Source: JAWWOL01 sp033851545
GTDB taxonomy: Bacteria > Actinomycetota > Actinomycetes > JAWWOL01
Direction: 5' to 3'
NCBI GenBank assembly: GCA_033851545.1
Contig: JAWWOO010000042.1
Span: forward strand, 52,265 to 116,264
Length of the DNA stretch: 64,000 nucleotides
The position numbers and the translations under genes were made by a program. Numbering within the stretch: position 1 is the stretch's first letter; each line of letters begins with the position of its first letter. Shown here in pieces: positions 1 through 7,878 of the stretch. The notes beneath the pieces are model-generated. The model was not told the origin of the DNA. It did not search any database and worked only from the letters and a program-made list of their open reading frames with translations.

Positions 1-641
1 CCCTCGAGCGCGACCGTGCCCCGCGGCACGAACAGGTGGAGGTACGGAGCCTCCGGTAGCTGCACCGACTGGCCGGGCTGCAGCCGGGCCGCGTACAGGG
101 CTGCGAACCTGTTCTTGATCCGGATGGCCGCGGCGCCGTCGTGCTTGGCCATCCCTGACGCCACCGGTACGAGGCCGCCGGCGAGGAGCTCGCCCTCGAT
201 CTCGAGCTGCTCGTAGCCGGGGGTGATGCCACCTTCGTCCGGCACCACCCACATCTGGACGAAGTGCACCGGGTCGCGGTGCTGGTCGCCCTGGAGCCGC
301 CAGGAGTCGTTCTTCTCCGAGTGCAGGATGCCCTTGCCGGCGCTCATCCGCTGGGCCAGCCCGGGGTAGATCACGCCGGAGTGGCCGGTCGAGTCCTGGT
401 GCACCAGCGAACCCTGCAGCACCCACGTGACGATCTCCATGTCCCGGTGGGGGTGGGTCTCGAAGCCGGTGCCCGGGTCGACGATGTCGTCGTTGTTGAC
501 CAGCAACAGACCGTGGTGGGTGTTCGCCGGGTCGTGGTGCTGCCCGAAGGAGAACGAGTGCTTGGAGTCGAGCCAGCCGAAGTCGGTCTTGGCCCGCTCG
601 TCCGCCCGGCGGACGTCGAGCTGGGGTGTGGTGACGGTCAT
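1..641 (-). CDS. Pirin family protein (3' end cut by the window edge)
   Basis: The N-terminal 213 codons of a cupin-fold pirin are visible, starting at ATG 641; the stop lies outside the window. The metal-binding signature is present: HPHRDMEIVTWVLQG near residues 62-76, followed by the second-half motif MSAGKGILHSEKN. Pirins are Fe-binding bicupins; some have quercetinase activity and others act as redox-sensitive cofactors, so the substrate here is unknown. It lies 54 nt downstream of the nitroreductase gene on the same strand and is probably co-transcribed with it, which fits a redox or electrophile-stress role. Confidence 0.88.
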   Translation of the reverse strand, partial: MTVTTPQLDVRRADERAKTDFGWLDSKHSFSFGQHHDPANTHHGLLLVNNDDIVDPGTGFETHPHRDMEIVTWVLQGSLVHQDSTGHSGVIYPGLAQRMSAGKGILHSEKNDSWRLQGDQHRDPVHFVQMWVVPDEGGITPGYEQLEIEGELLAGGLVPVASGMAKHDGAAAIRIKNRFAALYAARLQPGQSVQLPEAPYLHLFVPRGTVALE

Positions 642-695
642 GGTGTTTTCCTTTCGACGTTGCTAAGGGCGCTACGGCTGCCGTACAGGGGTGGG

Positions 696-1289
696 TCAGG
701 CGACCTGCTGGACCAGCCGGGCCGGCTCGATGAGCAGCGTCGACAGCGGGAACCGGGACCTGGGTTTGGTCTCGAGCCCGGCCAAGGGCTCCGGGAGGAG
801 GGCCGAGGGGTCGTACTTGCCGACGGCGATCACGACGAGCGGCGTGAGATTGCCTGGCAGGCCGAAGGTCTCGGCAGCACGGACGGCGTCGAAGCCGCCC
901 ATCTGGTGCGTGGCCAGGCCTTCGGCCTGCGCCTGCGCAACCAGTCCCGCGACTGCCTGACCCGTGTCGTAGAGCGCATGGCTGCGGCCGGCGCCGGTCT
1001 CGTCGGCGGTCTCGGCAGCCACCATCACCAGGGCGCTCGCGTGCCGTGCCCACACCTGGTTGCCGGCCGCGAGCAGGTCGACCAGCGACGCGAAGTCACC
1101 GTCGCCTCGGCGGGCCACCAGGAACCGCCACGGCTGCGTGTTGTTCGCCGAGGGCGCCCAGCGGGCCGCCTCGAGCAGTGCGGTGAGCGCGTCGTCGCCG
1201 ACCTCGTGTGCGGCGTCGAAGCCGCGCGGGCTCCAGCGCTCGGAAAGCAGCGGGTGCAACGGGACCTGACTGGCTGCGGTGCGGGTCAT
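696..1289 (-). CDS. Nitroreductase family oxidoreductase
   Basis: A 197-aa FMN-dependent nitroreductase-fold protein. The early RWSPRGFD segment, the ARWAPSANNTQPWRFLVARR motif (FMN phosphate/isoalloxazine contacts) and the late GLPGNLTPLVVIAVGKYD segment are typical. A TTG codon at 1304 is also in frame, but GAGGAG lies just upstream of ATG 1289 and overlaps that TTG, so 1289 is the start. The substrate (nitroaromatic, quinone or other) cannot be told. The pirin gene follows on the same strand, and three stacked inverted repeats lie upstream. Confidence 0.88.
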   Translation of the reverse strand: MTRTAASQVPLHPLLSERWSPRGFDAAHEVGDDALTALLEAARWAPSANNTQPWRFLVARRGDGDFASLVDLLAAGNQVWARHASALVMVAAETADETGAGRSHALYDTGQAVAGLVAQAQAEGLATHQMGGFDAVRAAETFGLPGNLTPLVVIAVGKYDPSALLPEPLAGLETKPRSRFPLSTLLIEPARLVQQVA

Positions 1290-1315
1290 GGGCGTTCTCC
1301 TCAACGGTCCAGTGT

Positions 1316-1365
1316 CGTTGACGCTTCAACGACCTTGACGCGTACAAGGTTGTTGCCTTCGCAAC
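1316..1365 (-). promoter_or_regulatory. Stacked inverted repeats upstream of the nitroreductase-pirin genes
   Basis: Three short dyads lie in the 99-nt gap before the nitroreductase start: CGTTGA-N4-TCAACG (1316-1331), CCTTG-N7-CAAGG (1333-1349) and GTTGC-N4-GCAAC (1352-1365). Their spacing and position fit operator sites for a dimeric MarR/HxlR-type repressor. The regulator itself is not identifiable in the window. They could also contribute to termination of the upstream gene, which ends at 1389. Confidence 0.4.
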
Positions 1366-1388
1366 TATTCCAGCATGCCGGCGAGACC

Positions 1389-1988
1389 TCAGCCCCACGG
1401 CTGCAGGTCGGGTGCCGGCCCTCGGCCGACGGTCCAGGCGAGCAACGCTGAGGGGTCGGTACGCGCGGGAAGCCCGGCCAGGGCGTCCGGCAGCCACAGG
1501 GACACCAGCGCGGGCGGCCAGTCGGCCACCGAGAAGCCGAGGCCAAGGTCGCTGTGGTGCACCACGACCTCGCGCCAGCGGGAGAAGACGACCGCGCGCG
1601 CCGGGCGCAGCACCCCGTCGACCGTCCGGGACAGCCGGTCCCACCCGTCGTCGGGCACCTCGTCCAGGATCGCGTCGACGTCGGCCGAGGAACGCCGCAC
1701 GGCCGCCAGGAGCGGGTCGCGGGGCAGCAGCGCCAGCGCCTCGATCTCCTCGGCCCGCCCCTGCTCGCCACCGGGATACTGGTCGACGACCCGGTCCTCG
1801 ACCGCGCCGCGCAGCCGGCGTACGACGCTGTCCGCGTTGCCGGCCAGATGGCCCAGGACGTGGGCGACACTCCAGCCGGGGAGCAGGCTCGGCCCGCGCA
1901 GGGCCGCCTCGTCCAGGCCGTCGATACGCTCGGCCAGCAGGGCCTGCGCGGCGCGGCAGCCGGCGATCTCGACGTCGGGTCGCTTCAG
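1389..1988 (-). CDS. Mycothiol-dependent maleylpyruvate isomerase-like (DinB-fold) protein, apparent CTG start
   Basis: The reading frame is open well upstream of the first conventional start (GTG 1700). It encodes the N-terminal signature LLPGWSVAHVLGHLAGNADS of the MDMPI_N/DinB metal-binding helical fold, so the real gene is about 199 aa. The later segment SRWREVVVHHSDLGLG supplies a second conserved region. No ATG, GTG or TTG occurs in frame upstream. The best start is CTG 1988, two bases after the response-regulator stop (1990), suggesting translational coupling. The role is probably a mycothiol-linked transferase or isomerase; the substrate is unknown. A sequencing error hiding a normal start is possible. 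Confidence 0.72.
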   Translation of the reverse strand: MKRPDVEIAGCRAAQALLAERIDGLDEAALRGPSLLPGWSVAHVLGHLAGNADSVVRRLRGAVEDRVVDQYPGGEQGRAEEIEALALLPRDPLLAAVRRSSADVDAILDEVPDDGWDRLSRTVDGVLRPARAVVFSRWREVVVHHSDLGLGFSVADWPPALVSLWLPDALAGLPARTDPSALLAWTVGRGPAPDLQPWG

Positions 1989-1989
1989 C

Positions 1990-2670
1990 TCAGTCGTCCA
2001 AACCCTGCTCGATCGCGTAGCGGACCAGCTCGACGCGGTTGTGCAGCTGCAGCTTGTTGAGGGTGTTCTGGACGTGGTTCTGGACGGTTCGGTGGGAGAT
2101 GAACAGCTTCTCGGCGACGGCCTTGGCGGTCATCCCCTTGGCGATCAGCCGGAGCACCTCGGTCTCGCGCTCGGTCAGCACGGGCGCCTGCCCCGAGCTC
2201 TCGGGTCCCCCGGTGGCCAGCCGTCGGAACTCGCCCAGCACCAGGCCGGCCAGCCCGGCGGTGAAGACGGTCTCCCCCACGGCGGTACGCCCGACGGCGT
2301 CGATCAACTCTGCCCGGCTGGCCGACTTGACCAGGTAGCCCAGGGCGCCGGCCTTCACCGCCTCGAGGACATCGGCCTGCTCGCCGCTGGCCGAGAGCAC
2401 GAGCACCCGGACCGAGGGATCGGCCGCGATCACCCGACGGGTCACCTCGACGCCGGACAGCTTGGGCATCTGCAGGTCGAGGACGAGCACCTGCGGCCGG
2501 GCGGCCGCCGCGATGCGTACGGCGGCCTCGCCGTCGCCTGCCGTCGCGACGACGCGGTAGCCGGCCTCCTCGAGGTCCCTGGCCACCCCGTCGCGCCAGA
2601 TCGGGTGGTCGTCCACGACCATGACCCCGATCTTGGCGTCGGGACTGCCAGGAGCGCTGGGTGTGCTCAC
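1990..2670 (-). CDS. NarL/LuxR-family response regulator
   Basis: A 226-aa two-domain regulator. The receiver domain (about 14-130) has the acidic pair D20/D21, phospho-acceptor D65 (VLDLQMP), S93 and K115 (GYLVKSAS). The C-terminal LuxR helix-turn-helix (about 160-220) contains LTERETEVLRLIAKGMTAK and the recognition-helix region SHRTVQNHVQN. It overlaps the upstream sensor kinase by 4 bp, so the two are a coupled pair. The target genes are not evident; the downstream isomerase-like gene may be part of the transcript. Confidence 0.93.
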   Translation of the reverse strand: MSTPSAPGSPDAKIGVMVVDDHPIWRDGVARDLEEAGYRVVATAGDGEAAVRIAAAARPQVLVLDLQMPKLSGVEVTRRVIAADPSVRVLVLSASGEQADVLEAVKAGALGYLVKSASRAELIDAVGRTAVGETVFTAGLAGLVLGEFRRLATGGPESSGQAPVLTERETEVLRLIAKGMTAKAVAEKLFISHRTVQNHVQNTLNKLQLHNRVELVRYAIEQGLDD

Positions 2671-3839
2671 GGTGACCTCTCGGTTCGGGCGCGACTGAGG
2701 CGGAGCCGGCGTTGCGGTCTGGCCGGCTCGGGGGTCGGACGAGGCACCCGCAGCTCGATCTCGGTCCCCTCACCGGGCGCTGACGTGATGACTGTCTCAC
2801 CTCCGAGGTCGGAGACGCGGCCACGGATGGACTGGGCGAGTCCGAGCCGCCCCGCGCCGGCTGCCTGCAGGGGCCGGGTCAATGGCATCCCGACGCCGTC
2901 GTCACGAATCGTCACGACCACCTGGTCCGGCTCGTCCTCGACCAGCACCCAGGCCTTGGCGTCCTCGCCCGCATGGTTGCGGACGTTGTCCAGGGCAGCG
3001 GCCACGGCCGCGGCGAGCCCGTCGGCGTAGTTCTGCGGCAGCAGCACCGGCGTCGCGGGCGTCGACAGCATCACGGACCCGCTGGCCCGCGGCGCCAGCA
3101 GCTCGCGCAGGTCGACCGGTGCGCCGGCCACCCGGCGCTGCGGGGGTGCACCCACCAGGGCACGCAGCGCCGACTCCTGCTCGCCGGCCAGCTGCGCCAG
3201 CTCGGTCGCGTCGCCGCCGATCTCCAGACCCCGTCGCTGGACCAGCGCGAGCACCTGCAGCACGCTGTCGTGGATGTCACGGGCCAGCCGCTCCCGCTCG
3301 GCCGTCGCGGCCTGGGTCTCCGTCGCCTCGTTGAGCGCCCGCTCGGCCCGTACGCCGAAGTGCGCGAGGTAGCCGATGACCAGCCCGGTCAGCAGCACGT
3401 AGGCGCTGTTGCTGGCGATGCTCGCTGTGAACGCACCCCGCTCGAGCACGTCAGCGAGGCAGATCACCAGCCCGGCCGCGAGGCCGCCGACGGGTCCCCA
3501 TGCGGCGGCCCAGGCCGCGACCGGGACCACCGACCAGGTCACCGACAGTGTCTGGGCGCCGCCGACGATCTTGGTGTGGGGCTCGACCAGCACGGTCGCG
3601 AGGACCATCGCGAAGCCGACGATGAGGTCGGCCACCAGCCAGGGCGGCCTGCGGATGCCGTGCGCGGCGTAGGCCATGGTGATGACCACCGTCCAGCCCG
3701 CCATCAGCGCGTAACCGAGCCAGCCCAGCAGCGGGTGGGCGTAGGAGCCCTCGTTGTGCAGGATCACCAGCCCGGCGTAGAGCAACGACGCCAGGCGGAA
3801 CGCGGCGACGGCACGCCGCAGGGAGACCGCGAAGCCCAC
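2667..3839 (-). CDS. Membrane sensor histidine kinase (HisKA_3 type), partner of the NarL-type regulator
   Basis: A 390-aa kinase. Five or six hydrophobic segments fill residues 10-160. The dimerisation/phospho-acceptor helix follows with H190 in ERLARDIHDSVLQVL, the HisKA_3 pattern. The C-terminal HATPase_c domain shows an N-box (ALDNVRNHAGE) and a G1 box (IRDDGVGMPL). No extracellular sensor domain is evident, so it may sense the membrane or an intramembrane signal (MacS-like). The stop overlaps the regulator start by 4 bp. Confidence 0.92.
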   Translation of the reverse strand: MGFAVSLRRAVAAFRLASLLYAGLVILHNEGSYAHPLLGWLGYALMAGWTVVITMAYAAHGIRRPPWLVADLIVGFAMVLATVLVEPHTKIVGGAQTLSVTWSVVPVAAWAAAWGPVGGLAAGLVICLADVLERGAFTASIASNSAYVLLTGLVIGYLAHFGVRAERALNEATETQAATAERERLARDIHDSVLQVLALVQRRGLEIGGDATELAQLAGEQESALRALVGAPPQRRVAGAPVDLRELLAPRASGSVMLSTPATPVLLPQNYADGLAAAVAAALDNVRNHAGEDAKAWVLVEDEPDQVVVTIRDDGVGMPLTRPLQAAGAGRLGLAQSIRGRVSDLGGETVITSAPGEGTEIELRVPRPTPEPARPQRRLRLSRARTERSP

Positions 3840-3854
3840 GATCGCGCCTCTCCG

Positions 3855-4643
3855 CTAGCTCGCCCGCTGGGCCGGCGGCTCGGGTGCGGTCTCGAGGACA
3901 CCCTCGCTGTCGCTCTCGGAGTCCTGGGCCACGTCCTGGGCTGCGGCCTCGTCGGACGTCGCCTTGCGCTCCGCCTGACGCTTGGCCGTCGCCGCGTAGG
4001 TGTCGACGTACTCCTGGCCGGACAGCAGCATCAGCTCGTACATGATCTCGTCGGTCACCGAGCGCAGGACGAAACGGTCGCCGGACATCCCGGCGTAGCG
4101 GGAGAAGTCCAACGGAAGGCCGAACCGGACGCCGGGCCGCGGCCGGAGCTTCCAGATGACGCTGCCGGGCGGGTTGATCTTCTCGGTGTTGATCATCGCG
4201 CACGGGATGACGATGGCGCCGGCGTCCAGCGCCATCCGGGCGACGCCGGTCTTGCCGCGGTAGAGGCGGCCGTCGGGCGAGCGGGTGCCCTCGGGATAGA
4301 TGCCGAGCAGGTTGCTCCCGCTGAGTACGGCAAGGCCACCGCGCAGCGCCGCTTCGCCGGCCTTGCCACCACTGCGGTCGACCGGCAGCTGCCCGGTCGC
4401 GCGGAAGAACCAGCGCTTGGCGACACCCTTGATCCCGCGCTGGGTGAAGTAGTCGCTCTTGGCCCAGAAGATGACCTGCCGTGGAACCACCAGCGGCATG
4501 AAGATCGAGTCGGCGAACGACAGGTGGTTGCTGGCGATGATGACCGGGCCCTCGTCCGGGATGTTCTCCAGCCCCTCTGCCCACGGCCGGAACAGCGTCC
4601 GCAGCAGGGGCGAGAGGATCACCTTGACGATCCAGTAGAACAC
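3855..4643 (-). CDS. 1-acyl-sn-glycerol-3-phosphate acyltransferase (PlsC family)
   Basis: A 262-aa acyltransferase that probably acylates lysophosphatidate in phospholipid synthesis at the inner membrane. The catalytic HX4D motif is NHLSFADS (H40, D45) and the substrate motif is PEGTRSPDG (116-124). GTG 4643 is chosen because AGGGAG sits about 8 nt upstream; the longer frame reaching 4772 has arginine-rich, non-conserved sequence. The C-terminal ~40 residues are acidic and alanine-rich and are probably disordered. Four 11-bp direct repeats lie 52-95 nt upstream of the start. Confidence 0.88.
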   Translation of the reverse strand: MFYWIVKVILSPLLRTLFRPWAEGLENIPDEGPVIIASNHLSFADSIFMPLVVPRQVIFWAKSDYFTQRGIKGVAKRWFFRATGQLPVDRSGGKAGEAALRGGLAVLSGSNLLGIYPEGTRSPDGRLYRGKTGVARMALDAGAIVIPCAMINTEKINPPGSVIWKLRPRPGVRFGLPLDFSRYAGMSGDRFVLRSVTDEIMYELMLLSGQEYVDTYAATAKRQAERKATSDEAAAQDVAQDSESDSEGVLETAPEPPAQRAS

Positions 4644-4970
4644 CCGGCACTCCCTTCGCCTGACGCTGACCCTACGGAGCAGGAGCGGCCGGATCAATGC
4701 CCAGCCCCTGCCCAATCGATGCCCAACCAATGCCCAACGGGACCCCGAGGACGGACGGCGGCGACACAGCATCCCGTACGCCGATCGGGTGATCTACAGC
4801 GCCTCCCCCCGCACCGGCAGCGGGAGCACGCAACCTGTCCGTCACCCGTAAGCCATCTCGGCGGTACCTCCCCTGCACAAGGCCCTCGCGGCATGACACC
4901 ATCGCAGGACGGCGCAAGGTCATCCGACTCACCTGTCCTCCTTGCCCGCCCCATCGCCCGGAGGTGCCCG
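4644..4970. promoter_or_regulatory. Divergent intergenic region (327 nt) between plsC and the esterase gene
   Basis: No gene is supported here; several frames are open but composition-driven. It must hold the promoters of the divergent plsC and esterase transcripts. The only structured element is the 11-bp direct-repeat array at 4695-4738. The esterase side ends with a clear Shine-Dalgarno, GGAGGT, at 4960-4965. Confidence 0.6.
4695..4738. repeat. Four contiguous 11-bp direct repeats
   Basis: Four units with exactly 11-bp periodicity (4695, 4706, 4717, 4728) share TGCCCA followed by A or G. On the minus strand the units read GTTGGGCATTG, GTTGGGCATCG, ATTGGGCAGGG and GCTGGGCATTG. Phasing of one helical turn is typical of binding sites for OmpR/PhoB-type winged-helix response regulators. 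The sequence does not match the Streptomyces PhoP box. It lies 52-95 nt upstream of the plsC start. Confidence 0.6.
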
Positions 4971-5732
4971 TTGCCCGTACTGCAGGGGGCCCAGGCATGG
5001 CGGCACGACGCCGGTTCCGTCGGTGCTCTGGTCCTGCACGGGTTCTGCGGCTCGCCGGTGAGCGTGCGGCCGTGGGCGGAGCACCTGGCCGCTGACGGCC
5101 TGACCGTCTCGGTGCCCCGGTTGCCGGGTCACGGCACCCGGTGGCAGGACGCCAACCGGACCATCTGGCAGGACTGGTTCGCCGAGGCCCAGCGCTCGTT
5201 CGCCGAGCTGCAGGAACGCTGCGACGAGGTGGTGGTGCTGGGCCTGTCCGTCGGCGGCTGCCTCGCTCTGCGGCTGGCCGAGACCCGGGGCTCCGCCGTA
5301 CGCGGGGTGGTCGTGGTCAACCCCTCCCTCTCGACGACGGACTGGCGGGCGAGGTTCTCCGGCATCGTGTCCAAGGTGCTCCCGTCGGCGCCCGGGATCG
5401 TCGACGACATCGCCATGCCAGGCGTCACCGAGGGCGGATACGACCGGGTGCCGACCCGCGCGTTCCACTCGCTGCGGTCACTGTGGTCGCTGACCTTGAG
5501 CGAGCTGCCGCGGGTGACCCAGCCGCTGCTGGTGTTCACGAGCACGCAGGACCACGTGGTCGAGCCGGCCAACAGCGACCTGGTGCTTGCCGGCGTGTCG
5601 AGCCGGGTCAGGGAACAACGCCTGCTGCCGCGCAGCTTTCACGTCGCGACTCTCGACTACGACGCGCAGGCCATCTTCGACGGGTCACTGTCCTTCGTAC
5701 GCCGGCTCACCAGGGCAGCGGAGGCGTCGTGA
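4971..5732 (+). CDS. Alpha/beta hydrolase, carboxylesterase/monoacylglycerol lipase-like
   Basis: A 253-aa serine hydrolase starting at TTG 4971, which is preceded by GGAGGT with 5-nt spacing. The oxyanion-hole segment LVLHGFCGSP (about 21-30), nucleophile S93 in GLSVGG, the acid in FTSTQDHVVEP and the late histidine in RSFHVATLDYD form the catalytic triad. The layout resembles Geobacillus Est30-type carboxylesterases. Its stop overlaps the next gene by 4 bp (GTGA). The physiological ester is unknown; placement opposite plsC hints at lipid metabolism, but that is inference. Confidence 0.87.
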   Translation: MPVLQGAQAWRHDAGSVGALVLHGFCGSPVSVRPWAEHLAADGLTVSVPRLPGHGTRWQDANRTIWQDWFAEAQRSFAELQERCDEVVVLGLSVGGCLALRLAETRGSAVRGVVVVNPSLSTTDWRARFSGIVSKVLPSAPGIVDDIAMPGVTEGGYDRVPTRAFHSLRSLWSLTLSELPRVTQPLLVFTSTQDHVVEPANSDLVLAGVSSRVREQRLLPRSFHVATLDYDAQAIFDGSLSFVRRLTRAAEAS

Positions 5733-6598
5733 ACGACGACAATGGTGACGGGCTCGACGAGGACCTCCCCGATGACCTCGGCGGCGGTGTGGTGGACGGT
5801 TTCGGCCAGGGAACAGGCGGCGGGCAGATGAGCATGAACGACGGACCGGTCGACGGTCCCGCGGACGACCAGCAGAGCCGCTTCTACGGCGACGGGACCG
5901 ACGCAGGCGCGACCAGGGCCAACGGGCTCACCGCCGCCTACTACGTGCCGCTGCGCGACGTCGACCCGCGGGTCGGTGTCGAGCTGCTGACCAAGCTCGG
6001 CACCGCCGGCATCGCCGCCTACGTCGCCCCGACGCCGGGTCGGCAGGGCGGCGTAGGCGACGTACGGCCGCCGGCGCTGCCCACCGACCGGCTGTGGGTC
6101 GACGGTGCCCAGCGCTCCGAGGCCGAGGCGGTCATCGCGGGCGCGATCAGCGAGGACGAGGTCTTCGAGCAGCTGGTCGCGATGTTCCACACCAGCGCAC
6201 CGGCCGAGGCGCCCTGGCCGGCGACCGAGGAGCTCAGCGCCCCCACCCGCACCCAGACCTGGACCACCCGCCGCTCGATCACCGCGCGGCAGTCCCCCAC
6301 ACCTGGGCTCACCCCGGACGAGCCTGCGCTGCCGCAGCACGTCGAGAACTACCTCGACGAGCACTTCGTCCCGGAGCCGCCCCCGCCGCTGCCCCGGCTT
6401 CAGGCCATCACCATCCTCGCGTGGGCGTTGATCGGGTTCGGCGTGCTGGCGATCATCTTCCACGACTCGATCCCGGTCGACTTCTCGCAGGGCTCGATCT
6501 ACATCGCGGCCTGCGCCATCGTGAGCGGCTTCGCCACCCTGGTCTACCGGATGCGCGACAACGACAACGACGACGACGGGGACGGCGCGGTCGTCTGA
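5729..6598 (+). CDS. Conserved actinobacterial protein with C-terminal membrane domain (DUF308-like)
   Basis: 289 aa starting at GTG 5729, coupled to the upstream esterase stop and preceded by GGAGG. Residues 1-60 are acidic, Gly-rich and probably disordered. A compact middle region (about 68-150) begins NGLTAAYYVPLRDVDPRVG and resembles a small soluble alpha/beta domain. Two hydrophobic helices follow at about 225-275 (AITILAWALIGFGVLAIIF and IYIAACAIVSGFATLVYRM), and the tail is very Asp-rich. The function is unknown. Membrane anchoring with the N-terminus inside is the simplest topology. Confidence 0.7.
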   Translation: MNDDNGDGLDEDLPDDLGGGVVDGFGQGTGGGQMSMNDGPVDGPADDQQSRFYGDGTDAGATRANGLTAAYYVPLRDVDPRVGVELLTKLGTAGIAAYVAPTPGRQGGVGDVRPPALPTDRLWVDGAQRSEAEAVIAGAISEDEVFEQLVAMFHTSAPAEAPWPATEELSAPTRTQTWTTRRSITARQSPTPGLTPDEPALPQHVENYLDEHFVPEPPPPLPRLQAITILAWALIGFGVLAIIFHDSIPVDFSQGSIYIAACAIVSGFATLVYRMRDNDNDDDGDGAVV

Positions 6599-6639
6599 CC
6601 CCGTCCTGCCCCCGCCAGCCGGACCGAGAGGGCCTTGCC

Positions 6640-7869
6640 GTGCAGTGCCACGAGACCGTCGAGCTCCGCGGCCACCTGATGGACTCCGGGGCCCTCGCCC
6701 GGGTTCTCGACGACGTGCTGGGCTACGGCGGCGACTACACGATCGACCGGCTCGACGTGGGCAAGTCCCAGACCGACGAGTCCTACGCCCGGATCCGGGT
6801 CGAGGCCGCCGACGACGAGGCGCTGCAGCGGCTGCTCATGCGGGTCCAGACCCACGGCGCCAACCAGATCGACCCCGGCGAGGCGCTGCTGCGCGAGGTC
6901 GACCGCGACGGGGTGTTCCCCGAGGATTTCTACTCGACGACCAACCTCGAGACCCGGGTCCGGATCGACGGGCACTGGCTGCGGGTCGACAACCCCGAGA
7001 TGGACTGCGGCATCGTCATCGCCGGCGGCGGCCCACGCACCGTGCCGGTGTCCGACGTCAAGGCCGGTGACGTAGTGGTCTGCGGCGCCGGCGGCGTGCG
7101 GGTCGACCTGCCCGTACGGGAGCGGTCCGACGGCCAGACGTTCGAGTTCATGGCCAGCGAGGTCTCCAGCGAGAAGCCGCAGGCCCTGCTGGTGCACCAG
7201 GTCGCGCGGCAGATGCGGGACGTCAAGGCCGCCGGGCTCAAGATCCTCTGGGTGTGCGGCCCGGCAGTGGTCCACACCGGCGCTGCTCCGGCGATGGTGG
7301 CCATGGTCGAGGCCGGCTTCGTCGACGTGCTCTTCGCCGGCAACGCACTGGCCACCCACGACATCGAGTCGGCCTTGTTCGGCACCAGCCTCGGCGTGGA
7401 CCTCGCCCGCGGCAAAGGGGTGGAGCACGGTCACGAGCACCACATCCGGGCGATCAACACGATCCGCCGCTCGGGTTCCATCGCCGAGGCGGTCTCCTCG
7501 GGCGTCCTCACCGGTGGTGTGATGCATGCGATGGTGCGCGGCTCGTACGAGTTCGTCCTGGTCGGGTCGGTACGCGACGACGGGCCGCTGCCGGACGTCT
7601 ACACCGACGTGATCGACGGGCAACGCGCGATGCGCAGCCACGTACCAGGCGTCGGCTTCGCGATCATGGTCGCCACCATGCTGCACTCGATCGCGACCGG
7701 CAACCTGCTGCCGGCCTCGATCCCGCTGGTCTGCGTCGACATCAACCCGGCGACGGTGACCAAGCTCGCGGACCGGGGTTCGGCGCAGGCCGTCGGCATC
7801 GTCACCGACGTCGGCCTGTTCCTCGAGCAGCTGGCGCACGAGCTGGTCCCCGGCTTCCGCCGGCACTGA
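6640..7869 (+). CDS. TIGR00300 / LOR-SDH family protein (ornithine cyclodeaminase group II-like)
   Basis: A 409-aa protein starting at GTG 6640 (GAGAGG about 8 nt upstream). The N-terminus (ETVELRGHLMDSGALARVLD) and the segment KSQTDESYARI match the LOR/SDH bifunctional-enzyme conserved domain. The C-terminal half carries a dinucleotide-binding-like core (ILWVCGPAVVHTGAAPAMVAM, FVDVLFAGNALATHDIE). Archaeal and cyanobacterial relatives act as NAD-dependent ornithine cyclodeaminases giving proline, sometimes fused to arginine dihydrolase. Here it stands alone, with no arginine-catabolism genes beside it, so the substrate assignment is tentative. Confidence 0.75.
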   Translation: MQCHETVELRGHLMDSGALARVLDDVLGYGGDYTIDRLDVGKSQTDESYARIRVEAADDEALQRLLMRVQTHGANQIDPGEALLREVDRDGVFPEDFYSTTNLETRVRIDGHWLRVDNPEMDCGIVIAGGGPRTVPVSDVKAGDVVVCGAGGVRVDLPVRERSDGQTFEFMASEVSSEKPQALLVHQVARQMRDVKAAGLKILWVCGPAVVHTGAAPAMVAMVEAGFVDVLFAGNALATHDIESALFGTSLGVDLARGKGVEHGHEHHIRAINTIRRSGSIAEAVSSGVLTGGVMHAMVRGSYEFVLVGSVRDDGPLPDVYTDVIDGQRAMRSHVPGVGFAIMVATMLHSIATGNLLPASIPLVCVDINPATVTKLADRGSAQAVGIVTDVGLFLEQLAHELVPGFRRH

Positions 7870-7878
7870 CCGATGCTG

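Noticed and set aside
4695..4738. Streptomyces PhoP box
   Set aside because: The periodicity fits, but the core (GTTGGGCA) does not match the GTTCACC-type unit.
2973..4970. Very long open frame on the plus strand upstream of the esterase
   Set aside because: It is antisense to the kinase and plsC genes, has low-complexity Arg/Gly/His composition and no domain. It is a GC-bias shadow; only the part after TTG 4971 is a gene.
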